Source of the DNA: Impatiens glandulifera
Lineage: Eukaryota > Streptophyta > Magnoliopsida > Ericales > Balsaminaceae
DNA: 64,000 bases
Direction of reading: 5' to 3'
Assembly (NCBI RefSeq): GCF_907164915.1
Contig: NC_061869.1
Location: forward strand, 22,979,125 to 23,043,124
The notes under the pieces were generated by a model. That model did no database searches. It was not told the origin of the DNA and saw nothing but the letters and a program-made list of their open reading frames with translations. Positions 21,410-33,504 of the stretch are shown piece after piece; position 1 is the first letter of the stretch, and every line of letters begins with the position of its first letter. A program made the position numbers and the translations under genes.

Positions 21410-21881
21410 TGAAACTTAATTCACATCTATAACTATTTAATTTGATTATTTCTCAGTTTCTCATTCTTTATATGCACTTAAATACATAATGTCGACTATT
21501 TCACATTATTTGTATGCACTTGAATACATAATTTTGACTCTAATCAAACAACAAAAAACAAGACAATATCATAGCAATGAAGTTTCCAACTATTGCGATA
21601 ACCATTGTCAACTATTCTAGGTTACTTCAAGATATTTACGATTACGCAAACTCATGACCTAAAGGCTTAAATAAGTCAGATCAATGGACATTCGATTGAC
21701 TGTTGAGAGGAAAACATAACTACTTAGATTTACAAGTGAATGTTTGACACATACCCTCATATAAGGTTCACAAAGCTTACATTCGTTCTATCCATATACA
21801 AATTCATCTTACGGACTACCTTCACATGCTGAGCATCAGATTTAGATGTATGTGTATCCTTTCGTGAAAATGAGACATTTA
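21410..21881. other. Non-coding, nothing recognised
   Basis: AT-rich with a short internal duplication (TATATGCACTTAAATACATA and TGTATGCACTTGAATACATA near 21470-21530). No ORF with family resemblance. Confidence 0.5.
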
Positions 21882-22420
21882 GGCCAAGTTTGATTCAGCG
21901 TTTAAACGATGCGTTGGGCGTTTGCGTAATAAACTACTACATTAATTTTGCATAAAATTAACACATAAAATTATAATTAAATAAATTTTGCGTTTAAACT
22001 AAATTTTCTCTCTATCTCTCTTCTCAGTGTTTAAGCTTAAAATCTTAGCATTTTTCTCTCTTATCACTTTGAAATATTTTTTTATTCATTCTCTCATTTA
22101 TTTCATTCTTTTTTAATCATTTTATTCATTCTCTCATCTATTTAATATTTTTTTAATCATTTTATTCATTCTTTTTCATCTTTTTTCTAATAATTTTTAT
22201 ATATTTATATAAAATTATAATAATAATAAAACATAAATTTAAATATATTTTTATTTATTATTTATAATATATGTATCTTAATATATAAAATAATTAAGCA
22301 AAATATGAAATATAAATATCCCGTGTTTTGTTTTAAAATTTATAATTATAGTTTTGGAATTTAAACCAGTCTTAATTATCTAAAAGTACCGATTACAATT
22401 GAGATGAATCAAACGCGGCC
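21882..22420. mobile_element. MITE with GGCC-type terminal inverted repeats
   Basis: Left end GGCCAAGTTTGATTCAGCG, right end GATGAATCAAACGCGGCC, inverted repeats of about 18 bp with few mismatches. About 540 bp, AT-rich interior without coding capacity. Target duplication not clear. A related end type (GGCCTAGTTTGATGAAA) occurs at 42147. Confidence 0.65.
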
Positions 22421-23040
22421 GAAATGAATAATGATAGGAAGATTGTGAGAGGGTTCAGAAATAAATTGACAATTGAAAGATTGTGTTAAAGATAGAGAAG
22501 TGTGGAAAGGTGAAAAATATATAATAATTAATTATTTTACTTTATTGACTATAATCAACTTATATGACCATCTGATAATAAGTATATATGAATGGATCAT
22601 TTAGTATTTAAAAAAATGAAAATAGAAATAAATATGGAGACAAAAAAGTTAATGTGTTTAAGAACATTCCAGCGTGAAATCACCCACGTTTAATTAAATT
22701 AAAAAAAATTAATATATTTATATTATTTATTTTAAAATAAACTAATTTTTAATTTAAGTAATTTATAATATGAATGAAGAAATTGATCTTAATTCCTACC
22801 GATAGACAAATGAAAGACGTGTGCTATTTTGTATAAAATGATTCATAAGGACGACCTGATAGAGGAGTCCATTTTATTAATTAAAATGATAGTAAGGATG
22901 ATCCGATTAACCATTTCATATTAATATTAAAATTAAGTAAATAAAAATGATACAAGACATATAAATATTATAAGAAAAGAACCAAAATAAAACAATTCAT
23001 AAACAAACTAATTATTGTCTTTAGTGATTCCGAGAAATCT
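22421..23040. other. AT-rich spacer, nothing recognised
   Basis: Contains paired phrases ATAAGGACGACCTGATAG and GTAAGGATGATCCGATTA near 22846 and 22890, a local duplication. No gene found. Confidence 0.5.
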
Positions 23041-23044
23041 CTAA

Positions 23045-23720
23045 AGCAATAATGTTACGAATGTGACCCATAACAACATCCTTAAAAAAAATATTTCTCG
23101 TTGAAGTTTTCCAGTGGCATGTCTGTGTCAAGCTCATCATCAATTGAAATATCATAATCATTATCCTCATTTATATTGTTCAGTCTAATAAAGTTGTGCA
23201 AACAACTAGTTACTTCAATAATTTTCATTTGATTTAAAACAAAACTCAACAAATGTGTTGATGTTGAGAGTATACGCCATTTTTTTTTCTAAATTCCAAA
23301 AGTACGTTCAATTGCGGATCACAATGATAAATGTAGTTGGTTTAACATTTCTTCAAAGCCAACTAGAGGACCACTCGACTAAAATTCTTGTATGTGGTAA
23401 TAAACACGTCTATACGGTGCTAAATATCCATGCCTATTAACATAGCCCAAGTCAACCAAATAGTATTTTCCTATATTGCAATTAAAAAATTTAAAATATT
23501 GTAAATGTTCATGGGTGAATAATGACAATAATATAAACTTGTGTACCTGAAACGGGAATAGGAAAATTAAAGTTTCATTTTCTCTCGATCATTTATAAAA
23601 CATGTGAATTGTGCATGGAACCTTCGCCCCCAACAACAATATATGTAAAACACATATTCATATCACAAATGCCAAGTACATTTGTTGTTTGCACAAATTT
23701 CCTTCCTCGCCAAGGATGTG
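23045..23720 (-). pseudogene. PIF/Harbinger transposase, C-terminal remnant
   Basis: Minus strand from 23720: HPWRGRKFVQTTNVLGICD, then MNMCFTYIVVGGEGSMHNS, the DDE_Tnp_4 signature region (family usually D-x-x-x-F...GWEGSAHD). A GT-AG intron (about 23460-23550) follows, then YLVDLGYVNRHGYLAPYR, RVYYHIQEF and IERTFGI, and an acidic C-terminus (NEDNDYDISIDDELD). Two in-frame stops and loss of the Asp after the H (HN for HD) mark it as dead. Everything upstream is replaced by the LTR starting at 23721, which cut the gene. Confidence 0.88.
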
Positions 23721-25134
23721 TGTTATGATCGAATACAACTATAGAAGGGGGGTTGAATATTGTTGTACAATTTTTCACTTAAAATGCGATTTTAATTCTG
23801 TTAAAGATTGAAATTTTATTTATATTCTTGAACAAATCATAACAAGCTCTTGAACAGTTTCAAGTGTGGAAAATGCTTGCGAGATTTAAAGCAGAAGATA
23901 TAAGACATAATAAAGCAACGAAAAGACAACACAAGATTTTATGGATGTTCGGAGATAAAACTCTTACGTCACCCTTTCTTCTATTTCCAAAAGGATTCCA
24001 CTAAAACACTCTTGATTTGTATAGACTTTACACAAACCCACACAGATCACATGTCTTAACAATCACACTCTCTTGTTGAACAGACAACGTTCTGTTCAAC
24101 TTACAAAAGTGAAATCACTATGGAATAATACAAAATTATTATCTCTCAATCATATATTGTCTCAAGTATGTTTAACATAATCACTTGCAAAGAACTTGAA
24201 CAAATAATGCTTAATGACTAAGAAAATCCAAAACTAAGAGGCTCATTGTTGTTCTCTAATAACTTTTTATATTTGAGGAGTAGCAACGGTCGAATCCATT
24301 TTGTTGACACGTGGCACTTGTACATTTGATGTATGCTTGGCGTACGGGGTAGTGTTCCTAGGAATCGAATATTCATTAGTGTGGGGTGTACGAGATAATG
24401 TGCATGAGAATCAAATATTTATTAGTGCGTGGCGTACATGATTGTAGTGCACAAGACGAATGGAATATTTGTATACGTGGCAAAAGTACATTTTATCGTA
24501 TTTTGCTGATGTGGAACTTAGCTGATATCGAGCTCTGCTGAATATCAGTTTTACTGATGAAGAACTCAGTTGTTGGCGTAATACAACTGTTGGTGTAACC
24601 CTGCTAATGGCTATTTAGCTGTTGGCGCAACCCTACTGATGGCAACTCAGCTGTTAGCGCAACACAGCTATTGGCGTAACCCTATTGATGGCAACTCAAC
24701 TGTTGGCGTAACACAAGTGTTGGCGCAACACTGTTGTTGACAACTCATATGTTGCCGCAACTCATATGTTTCCGCAACACAGCTATTTGTGCAACCCTAC
24801 TGATAGCCCAACTCATCTGTTAGTGAAACTCTACTGATGGAATACTTAACTGTTAGCACATGATGTCAGCTTTGTTGATAGTGCATCTCTGATGATGTCA
24901 GCTCAACTGTTTGAGTGACTCTACTTCCAGCGAGTCTTCAGATTTACCTACGCATTCACACAATACTAAACTTAACTTTATTTTTTCATCAAAGCCATCA
25001 TCAAAACTATGTGTGTTCATTTTAATTATACTAAGTTCATTTTAATCAATCAAAACGTTTTTCTTAATTCAACTTAATTAACGATTTCCTTTTAATCTTA
25101 ATTCCCCTTTTTCCCTTTTTAACTTAATTTAACA
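23721..25134 (-). mobile_element. LTR C (same family as LTR A and B), 3' LTR
   Basis: Plus-strand TGTTATGATCG... to ...ACTTAATTTAACA, 1414 bp. It shares ATGGATGTTCGGAG and CTTACGTCACCCTTTCTTC (about 23940) with LTRs A and B. Next to its right end is ATTTCTCCTTTTTGATGATG, the complement of a polypurine tract of the kind found before SIRE-type copia 3' LTRs (CATCATCAAAAAGGAGA on the minus strand). A TATA-like TATAAAAAG lies on the minus strand near 24268. The element therefore reads on the minus strand and this is its 3' LTR; no 5' LTR is seen. Confidence 0.75.
24525..24900. repeat. Minisatellite-like U3 array in LTR C
   Basis: Degenerate units of about 30 bp around CAGCTGTTGGCGCAACCCTA and CTGATGGCAACTCA, roughly ten copies. 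This is a sequence unrelated to the arrays in LTR A and LTR B at the equivalent position. Confidence 0.8.
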
Positions 25135-27240
25135 ATTTCTCCTTTTTGATGATGTTAAAATTAAGTTATGAAAGTAGGGAACTGAAGATAAATTTATATA
25201 CATATAGACATAAATAAATAAAATATTCAGAATATACATATCCCCCCTTTTTTAATTCTTCAATTCTTCGTAGCTTGGGCCTTCAACTGACTTCTTTTCT
25301 TTGTTACCTTCCTCTTCCCGGTTTCCCCCTCACTACTCTTCTCCTCGACTATTTTCCCCCTTTTTAACATCAGTAGCTCCTTATCGATTATCCCCTATTT
25401 TCTTAAGGAAGTTTGTTACTTCGGTAATCTATATTCCGATAGTATTGATCTTCGCGGAGAGCTCTCTGTTGTAACTGCCGATAGAGTTGTTCAATATGCT
25501 TTTGAGCATGGTCATTGATGTGATAACAGTAACCTCAATGCTACTCTTTGTGACCTGGCTAAGGATCTTTTTCTGAGCGGATGATGTTGCAGTCGAGGCA
25601 GTTGACGCCCACTCCTTTAGAGATTCAATTTCCCCAAGGATAGTGGCAATGCTATGTTATAGGGGAGCAAGAGAGTCCTGGATAAAGCTGTGGAGATCCG
25701 TCGTTCCTGGAGATGATTCCTCTACTGAGTGAGGAGTTGATTGATGATGAGGGGAGACGACTGGTATCATCTGTAGAGGAATATATTTTCACTTCCCACA
25801 ATAGCTCTTTCCCTGTCAATAGCTGAAACATGTTCTCTTGAAGATGGAGATGATTGTGGAGAGGGCACTTGATTCAGCTGGAGATGAAAATTCGAACGGC
25901 TCAAACTCTGCACAATCATCTTCGAATATTTCTGTTATTGTTGTAGAGTGATTAGAAGAAACCGGGGAAGATTGCTACTCAGTTGGGAGAATTTGTTGCT
26001 CAGCAACAGGAAAGGTGTGTTGTTCTGCATCTGAGGAGAGTTGTTGCTCGGCAGTGGAGCTGATTGGCACTGCATTCACAAGAAGTGAGTCTAAAGGATG
26101 AGTTGAGTCGGGCATATCCTACAGAGAAGAAGCGCAAGATACATTGATTGATCCCATTGTTGCTCAACATCCCTGGAGGACCCAATGCCATGTAAGATTG
26201 TCGTGGCCCTCGATTTGAGAGAAAACATGATTTGTTGCAGCTTTTAATTTACTCTGGCATCCATCCATGCAGTTTTCTCCAATGGTCTATAATTGTCCAT
26301 TCTCTATTGAAGGATTGTGTACAAGGTACCTCCTCTAGCATTAACTTCAACTAACTCTATTCTTCTGAGAGCCTCCTATATGTTTTTAGTGCAGGTCCAC
26401 TTCAGGATAGAGTTCTCTTGAACTATCAAGGCTTTAATTTTCAGGTTAGGATCGGCACTTGGTAGGAATTCAGAGAACCTTCCGTGAAGCCTCTTATTGC
26501 TCCAGTTGTCAAAGAGACTTAGACTCTCCTTTATTTTCTCCTTAACTTCCTCTATAATCATATCTATGGTGAGTTGTTTTGGGGGGAGCCTTGGGTACAA
26601 AAACCGCAAGTTCTTTTCCTTTACCTACAACTTTGGCATGTCGTGCAACAATTTGAATATGTTCGTTTATAATGATACATTTAGCAGCTAGAGTTCTTGC
26701 TATGATAACTATTGGAGAAATAACTGTTAAGGGAGCAATTGCTACTTGCGTTGCTGATGTTGGTCTTTCAACACGCTTTTCAGCTGACTTTTCAGTTGGT
26801 GCTTTAGTAAAGCCTTCAGCTAACGTTGCCTCTAATCTTTCAGCAAGATTACCAGCTGACACTATAGTTGGAGTTTTAATAAAGCCTTCAAATGATGCTT
26901 CAGCTAGTACCAATTCAGAGATTACCTCATGATGATTTTCTACTATAGGGGTTACCTCAGGAGTTGAGACATTGACTGAGGTGGGATTAACTTCCATCAC
27001 AACATCAGAGTTTGCTGTCTCTGTTGCTGTTGCATCCTCCAGCCTTGCCCTCTTTGCCTCAGAAGCAGTCTCGGCCGACTCTTCTGTTGAGAAAAAGGCT
27101 CGGATGCTGGAGCTATCAGCAGATTCCTCAACCACATGCTTTCTTCTCTTCGTTGGTGTTGATCGCTTGAAGAAGGTAGTCGACTGTCTGCTAGACTATT
27201 GTGCGGAAGTTTCTAAACCGGAGTCATGCACCCCTTTCAT
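25135..27240 (-). pseudogene. Interior 3' region of the LTR C retroelement, with one 197-codon ORF
   Basis: Starting at the polypurine tract and read on the minus strand. The longest open stretch is 26542-27135: Ala/Glu/Thr-rich, low complexity, with a basic stretch (SEAKRARLED), repeated motifs (EGFIKTPT, EGFTKAPT) and KVVGKGKELAVFVPKAPPK. An overlapping frame (26376-26609) has IDMIIEEVKEKIKESLSLF and LDNWSNKRLHGRF-like sequence, indicating a frameshift. SIRE-type copia elements carry an extra, poorly conserved ORF after pol; position fits, but no conserved domain is seen, so the function is unknown. The 5' portion of the retroelement is missing beyond about 27240. Confidence 0.45.
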
Positions 27241-27285
27241 CATGAGAATGTAGTTATTGACCGTTCTGCTGGTCAGAATCCTGTT

Positions 27286-27366
27286 AGGGATGGATTCAGA
27301 TTTAGAGTTAAGGTGGGTTTGAAAAAACATTGTGGTAGTGTGGTAGGCTTACATAGATCCATCCCT
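27286..27366. mobile_element. Very short MITE-like element
   Basis: AGGGATGGATTCAG at the left and ATCCATCCCT at the right form terminal inverted repeats (AGGGATGGAT in both). It is 81 bp and contains GTTAAGGTGGGTTTGA, also found in altered form near 19030. Confidence 0.45.
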
Positions 27367-27799
27367 GAATGTGTGTCATTTGCTGGTAGAGTCTTATTTC
27401 GAAACTTGTAAGCTAAAGTTTTAGCACGCTATAAAAAGATAAATATATAATATTTTTAATGTTATATAATATTAAAATTGTGCAAATTAAAGACAACAAA
27501 GTGACGAGATTTCACAATCATATTATTCCACAATTCGTCTTCAACAAGTATTATTTCATTTTTATCTCCCCAACGCACAGAGACAACATAAAACATTCAA
27601 CATAAACCGTTCACAACTTTTTAAGCATGTCTCACATGTTTTTTAAAATCTAACAAGGTTAGTATTCACCATACTTTTTTCATAATGTCTTTGAAATATG
27701 ATTATAGCCAATATTACCCGGTCCATTATTTTTTATAACGCTTGCAAGCATATCAGATTGTACAACTTCCAAGAAGGTGGTGGTAAGCTCCGAATTAAT
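27367..27799. other. Spacer, nothing recognised
   Basis: AT-rich and non-coding. It separates the truncated retroelement interior from the hAT derivative. Confidence 0.5.
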
Positions 27800-28547
27800 T
27801 AGGGGTGTAAAAAATGAGCTTGACCCGCCAACCCGACATGAGTTGACCCGAAAAATATTGGGTTAGGGTTGGGGGGTTTTTAGGTTCGGGTCAGGTCGGG
27901 TTAAACCCAATATCTAACCTGAATAATAAATTGGGTTGGGTTGGGTTCAAGTCAACCCGTGTTGATCTGAATTAAAAAATCTTAACACGCCTGTCCTAAA
28001 AAACCTATCCCTAACTAATATGTATCCATATTTCTTTCCTTCCGTCTCCATCTCCTCCATTTCCCATCTCCTCCAATATCCTATCTCTTATCTCTTCAAC
28101 TCCATCAGTATCCATCAATAACATAATGAGTTCACAACTTATTGGTATTATAATGAAAAGGATAATGTGGAGGGTGTACCTATGACGAATTTAGATGCAA
28201 ATGATCACATCTATATTAATCCTCAAGGGAAAGCCTCCGAAAGTAAAATAGGCAAATAAAAGAGACCCTTCAAATCAAAGTGGTGACAATATTTTGAGAT
28301 GTTCCTAAAATAAAGAGAAGATTTACGTTGCAAATGTCAAACATGTGGGATTACATACAAAATTGACAATAGCTTCAAACATTTCAGGTTGATCAGATTG
28401 GTCGGGTTGGTTGGGTTGGTTCGAGTTTGGGTTCGTGTTTGATGTTTTCGGGTTAGTTCGGATTCGGGTCGAGTTGATATTTTTTTTGTAATGCACTTAC
28501 TTCAACCCAACTTGCACCCACCCAATCCACCTGAATTGACACCCCTA
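27800..28547. mobile_element. Non-autonomous hAT element with a BED-finger exon remnant
   Basis: Ends TAGGGGTGTAAA and TGACACCCCTA, the common plant hAT terminus. It is flanked by an 8-bp target duplication, GAATTAAT at 27792-27799 and GGATTAAT at 28548-28555 (7 of 8). Subterminal GGGTTGGGTT/AACCCGAC repeats lie on both sides. In the middle (about 28240-28385, plus strand) are FKSK followed by EDLRCKCQTCGITYKIDNS, a degenerate BED zinc-finger segment of the transposase N-terminus. The catalytic part is deleted. Confidence 0.82.
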
Positions 28548-28555
28548 GGATTAAT

Positions 28556-30880
28556 CCATCTAGATTGTGATTTTTTTACGGTGTTTCAATATTTGATTTC
28601 AACGTCCTATAATTACTTATAAATTTAACATTAATATTAAGTTTTATTTATTTATTAATCAATTATTATTTATTTTATTATTATCATTTATTTATTTATT
28701 TAATTAACATTATTATTATTATTATTATTAATTTTTAAATTAAATTAACAATTATATAAAATTAAGAATAGTTTGATACTTATACATTATTTGTGAGTGA
28801 ACATTTGTATATATTTTTAAATATATATAAAAAATCATTTTCTTAAGTTATATATAAAAATTTTATTTTCTGAACATTTAAAAATTAATTTATACGTATG
28901 TTTTAAAATTATTTTTAATAAATATTATATATAATATATTTACAAATATAATAATTTTGTAAAGTTAAATTAGTCATCATATCATATGCTAATATAATTA
29001 TTTTTATCAATATTATATAATATATAACTTTTATAAACTAATAAAAGTTACAAAACTATCATAAATACCACAGCCTTTCATAGAGTGGACAAGCGATGAA
29101 AAATATTATTAAAGTTAACTTTCAAAAATTAATAAACAAATTTATATATTTAAAAAATTAATAATAATAACAATTTAATTATTTCCTATTAATACTATGA
29201 TATTTAACTTTTATAAATATAATAGGATTACTTTTGATTAAATTTTTTAAAAACAGATAATAATAATAAAAACATGTAAATATTCTAATTTATTTATTTA
29301 TTTTTAAAATAGGCTTGCATTTTTCATAAAAACATTAGTATGACAATTTTGGGTGTGCCTGTCGAAAAATTGTATTACATAATTAATCACATTTCAATAA
29401 TAATAATAATAATTAATAATTTAATAATTTAATAATAACTTACTAAAATTAATAACTATTAGAAGAAAACACTCAACTGAATTGATGAAAACTAATAATA
29501 TCCTATAAATTGAACGTCAACAAAACAACGTTTTCAATTTCATGGAATTTGGAAAGTAGCCTCATTGTTATGCAAATAAGTCAATTTATAGCATAATAAT
29601 AATAATATCAGTCAATTTTATCAAATAAAAATCAAACCACACTAAGTCACGAATGATCACGTAATGAATTGAAGTATTATATATTCTTAACAAAAAAAAA
29701 CAAGTAGGTATAATACAAATTGAAACAAACTGCAATAATAAAGTAAATATTATCTTCTTAGTCCAATTTATGTAGATAAAAATAAATTTAAGTGTTAACT
29801 TTGTAATCATATTTCAGTTAATTTGTTTATATTTTATCTCAAATTCCAGACTAATCCTTGTTGGAATTATTAATAGTATCAGTAGAGTTATTTTATATAA
29901 GCAATCATAGACATGACTTTAGCACTTGTGTTTATTATATTGTATAATTGTATTTGAATCTTATAACTCTAGATTTTCTTTCCAATGAAAAATTATTTGA
30001 ATCTTAGCTTTCATATACTGATCAAAATTCTTTTTGACCACTATCGATACACTGAGTTAGAGTTAAAGAAATCAAACCCGGGAAGGAGAGGTCGGCAAGA
30101 AAAGCATAAAGTAGATTACTCCTTCTCCCGATAACATAAACTCGTAAATACACAAAATTCTAAATCTAAAAATGTCCGAAAGAGTGATAACCAACAAAAT
30201 ACCGTGCTACTAAAAATGTGATGATTTCTATAAAAGAGTGATAGCCATAAAATACGGTCCCACTAAAAATGTGATGATTTTGGAAAGAATAAAAAGAGTG
30301 GGTATATTGTTCGATTCGCAAATTTCACAATAGTTTAATGGTGAATAATTGCAATACAAATAAATTAACTATTTTTATTTACAAACATAAAACACATGAA
30401 CAATTGCAAAGATTATTGTCATATCTTAGTCTTGTTATATTTGAGTGATTTTTCACACAAAAGATGATAGTTTAAATTCCAAAATATGAATATTAAATTT
30501 ATCTAAAAAATGATTTTAGTCTCAATTGTTATGTTTTGACAACTACAAAGTAGGAAATTGATTAAGAGAAAATATATATAACTGTAATAGAGTTTCATTC
30601 AAATATACATAAGTCCAATTGTTACATAAGTTTTAAAAGTATCAAATTCAAAATAAACAAAAGTTCTTTTTATACATTAAAATACAAATACAAACTGTTT
30701 TTAAAACTAAAACTCTTAATACTCAATTAAACTTGAACCAATTCACCAATAATTTAATCAAAATTGAGCCAAATATTATAAGCATTCAAATAACAAAAAT
30801 ATATATTAAAATTATCAAAAACTCATTTCATTTCATGGGTTACACATTCTCAATTATTTAAAAACAACACATTACATAAT
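28556..30880. other. Long AT-rich intergenic DNA
   Basis: More than 2 kb of A/T runs and ATT/AAT microsatellite-like tracts. A direct duplication of about 55 bp (AGAGTGATAACCAACAAAAT and AGAGTGATAGCCATAAAATA, each followed by a ...CACTAAAAATGTGATGATTT-like phrase) lies at about 30179-30290. No gene recognised. Confidence 0.6.
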
Positions 30881-31131
30881 AGATCTACCAGACAACAACA
30901 CCTATCTCGAGCTTACATCATGTACAGAATAAAAGAGTGCACCCCTAAACTACATTCTCCTCCATAACGGGCTTGTTAAGCATCCTAGTCCCCTGGAAGA
31001 ACAACAGCTGATATTGTTTCCGGACTGTTCTTCCTGCACATCATATATTAAAAAATCCAAAAGATTATAGAGAATTGTAAAATATGATTTGAATGACAGA
31101 AAAAATGAAACAAACCTCGATGTCAGACATC

Positions 31132-31436
31132 TCAAACAGATTTGGCTTCTGTAGCAGTTGGCAGCACAAGCATTTTAACTTTCAAAGATGCTAGGAGACC
31201 TTCAATACATGAAAATAGTGCTTGGAAGTAGCCCTGCAGGACACAGAATAAAATTTAAAAAATAAAACTTTATTTTAATCAGCAATGAAATCTAAATGAT
31301 TTCTTGAGAGGCTCACCAGTCTTTCAGCATTGCTTGTTATCATATATAAACAATCATAGATATCAACTATTGTATTAGTTTTGGACATGACTTCATCTAT
31401 AGAGGGAAGAAGTTGTATTTTGAGAGACGGCAGCAT
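31132..31436 (-). pseudogene. Possible host-gene fragment of two exons, identity unknown
   Basis: Minus-strand exon 31317-31436 (MLPSLKIQLLPSIDEVMSK, TNTIVDIYDCLYMITSNAE) ends in donor CTG|GTGAGC. The next exon, 31132-31233, follows acceptor TGTCCTGCAG and reads GYFQALFSCIEGLLASLK, VKMLVLPTATEAKSV, stop. Phase is kept across the intron and the hydrophobic/charged pattern is protein-like, unlike the surrounding DNA. The open frame extends a little upstream of the Met (ETYLKSFS) to a stop without an ATG. Upstream on the same strand lie GGCCC motifs and AGGGTTTCG near 31500, reminiscent of plant site II/telo-box promoters. It could be the 3' end of a truncated housekeeping gene, a TE-captured fragment, or a small gene of about 73 codons. 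I do not recognise the family. Confidence 0.4.
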
Positions 31437-31509
31437 TGAAAAGGATTTGAGATACGTTTCTCTTGGGACACTCCCATTTTATTAAAAAAAACCTACGAAA
31501 CCCTAGGTA

Positions 31510-32330
31510 TAAACGGGCCGATTCAGAATGTTGGAGGCCCAAATGTAAATTCAAATTTTGTAGCCCACAAATTTAAAATAAATATAATAATTATATATTT
31601 TATTAAAAATATATTAAATATACAAAATATATATAACAATAGTAACTAATATAAAAAAATCAAAATATATATTAAAAAATATTATTATAATAAGTTATAA
31701 GCAAAAGAATATATCATAATAATATATCAATTAACTAATACTATTCAATTCAACAAAAATACTCCTCCTTATTTTTTGAAAAACAACATGCTTCTCATAA
31801 CTTGATAGTATTGTCTTTAAATAACTAAACTCTTTAAATAATTCATCATCATCAATGTCCATTTGTTGGTTGTATTTCAAGAATTTTTCTAATTTAGTAA
31901 AATACTTCAACAATAACAATTGATCTTCACTAATAATTTTGAATTTTATATTGAATAAAAATTTAAAGACTTTTTCATAAATAATATAATTAGGGTTAAG
32001 TGATATAAAATGTTATAATTTAAATGCATATAAAATGAGCATATACTAAGGATAAAAAAATGGTATAAAAAAAACTTAGGAATGAATAAAGAGAGAAAAA
32101 ATTAGTATATTATTATGTTATATATAATATGAAGAGAGAAATAAATAAAATATTATTATATAATATGGAGATAGAAAAAAAATAATATATTATAATATAT
32201 AATATGGAGAGTGAAAAAGTTAACCTGTATAGAAATAAATAAAAAATCAATATGATATTATACTAAAATAAATATTTTATCATATATAATTAATAATATT
32301 ATATATTAAAATTTTGGCCCCTAAAATAGT
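31510..32330 (-). pseudogene. Decayed hAT-like (TTF/ZMYM-type) remnant
   Basis: Bounded by GGCCCAAATGTAAATTC at about 31530 and ATTTTGGCCCCTAAAAT near 32312. A short minus-strand ORF (31731-31919) has NQQMDIDDDELFKEFSYLK, which resembles the C-terminal part of plant TTF/ZMYM-type hAT proteins. The rest is AT-rich and non-coding. Confidence 0.3.
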
Positions 32331-33452
32331 AGAGGTGTGTGGATAAGGTATACCTTAAATTTTTATTCATACCTTAAAATTACAAGTCGGTATAAAAAAA
32401 ATACATGTATTTACCTTACCTTGATTTCAGTATACATTGCTTTCTGTATATTTTAATTTCGGTACAGTATACCTTTGAACCTAAAAACATATTAACTTAA
32501 ACAAAAAACCAATTTAACTAAGAATAAGTCAAAAACCATACCTACAAAACTTTTTTTGATCAAGAACCTTGAACCTCGGTTGTGCTTCATGTAATAAGCT
32601 CACAAACCCATTTTCTTCGACAACTTTAAATGAAACTTCATAGAGAATCACATACTCGGTCAATTTTATTTTACACCTTTTCTAGTTAAAAGTATGTGGA
32701 ACCAAAGAACTTTCTTACCACATCGTCTCTCATTCGTCAATATAGTTTGACTTTTATCACATCTACGGGTTCTTCTTGTTTCATAGAATGGACTTAACTT
32801 ACACATTTTTAAAAAGTGGTTTTTTAACCCACTAGTACTTCCAAAAACTTTTTGAATCTCAACTTGATAGTACTTGCATACCTCAATTGGTTGTATTTTT
32901 CCATCAACCAACTCTCTTGTCTTTTTTTCACATTGTTCCCCAAATATACTTTTAATATGTTTAGGAGTTATGTGGAATTTTATTTTTAAAGTTGTTCTTA
33001 CTCTCTTTTGAGTCGTATTTTTTATTTGAGATTAACTTGAAAACATATTAAACTTTATTATATCTGTTTTGAAAAAAAAATCAAACACTCTATAGTGAAT
33101 AAAATTAGTTTTATATCTTATAAAATAGAATGTCTAGAGATTGTATATATTAAATTATATTACAATATAATTATATTTTTATTTGACCTTCAAAAATTAT
33201 TATTCTATAATTAAATTAATATCAAATTTATTTATTTCCATATATTTTTTAATTTATAAATATTATTTTGGTAATTAAGTAAACCTCGATATACCAAAAT
33301 TTTGAAAATCTCATACTTTTACCTTTCCAATAATTTTAGTATCAGTACTATACCTTACTTTTTTTCGGTATACCAAAAATATTAATATTTTGGATAAATT
33401 ACGATACGGTATTTTCGATATACGTACAATATACGTAATTTTCTTACCCTCA
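32330..33452 (-). pseudogene. hAT element remnant with a degenerate BED zinc finger
   Basis: Minus-strand ORF 32666-32911 contains CKYYQVEIQKVFGSTSGLKN then HFLKMCKLSPF, the BED finger pattern with the second Cys replaced. Repeated GGTATACC/GGTATAAA phrases lie on both sides (32355-32480, 33290-33430) as subterminal repeats. Left edge TAGAGGTGTGTGGAT and right edge TTCTTACCCTCAA are only weakly inverted. No catalytic region remains. Confidence 0.5.
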
Positions 33453-33504
33453 AAGGGGGCTATGCAATTGCATATGTTGCATTATCCTTCGATCATGCAG
33501 CAAA

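Noticed and set aside
26672..27253. Two plus-strand ORFs of 86 and 93 codons
   Set aside because: Antisense of the minus-strand Ala/Glu-rich ORF 26542-27135, which fits the orientation of the retroelement.
29466..29500. Phrase ACACTCAACTGAATTGATG resembling ACACTCAACTAAATCGATG at 41535
   Set aside because: About 30 bp of similarity only, no element ends or duplication nearby; noted as a possible shared old repeat.
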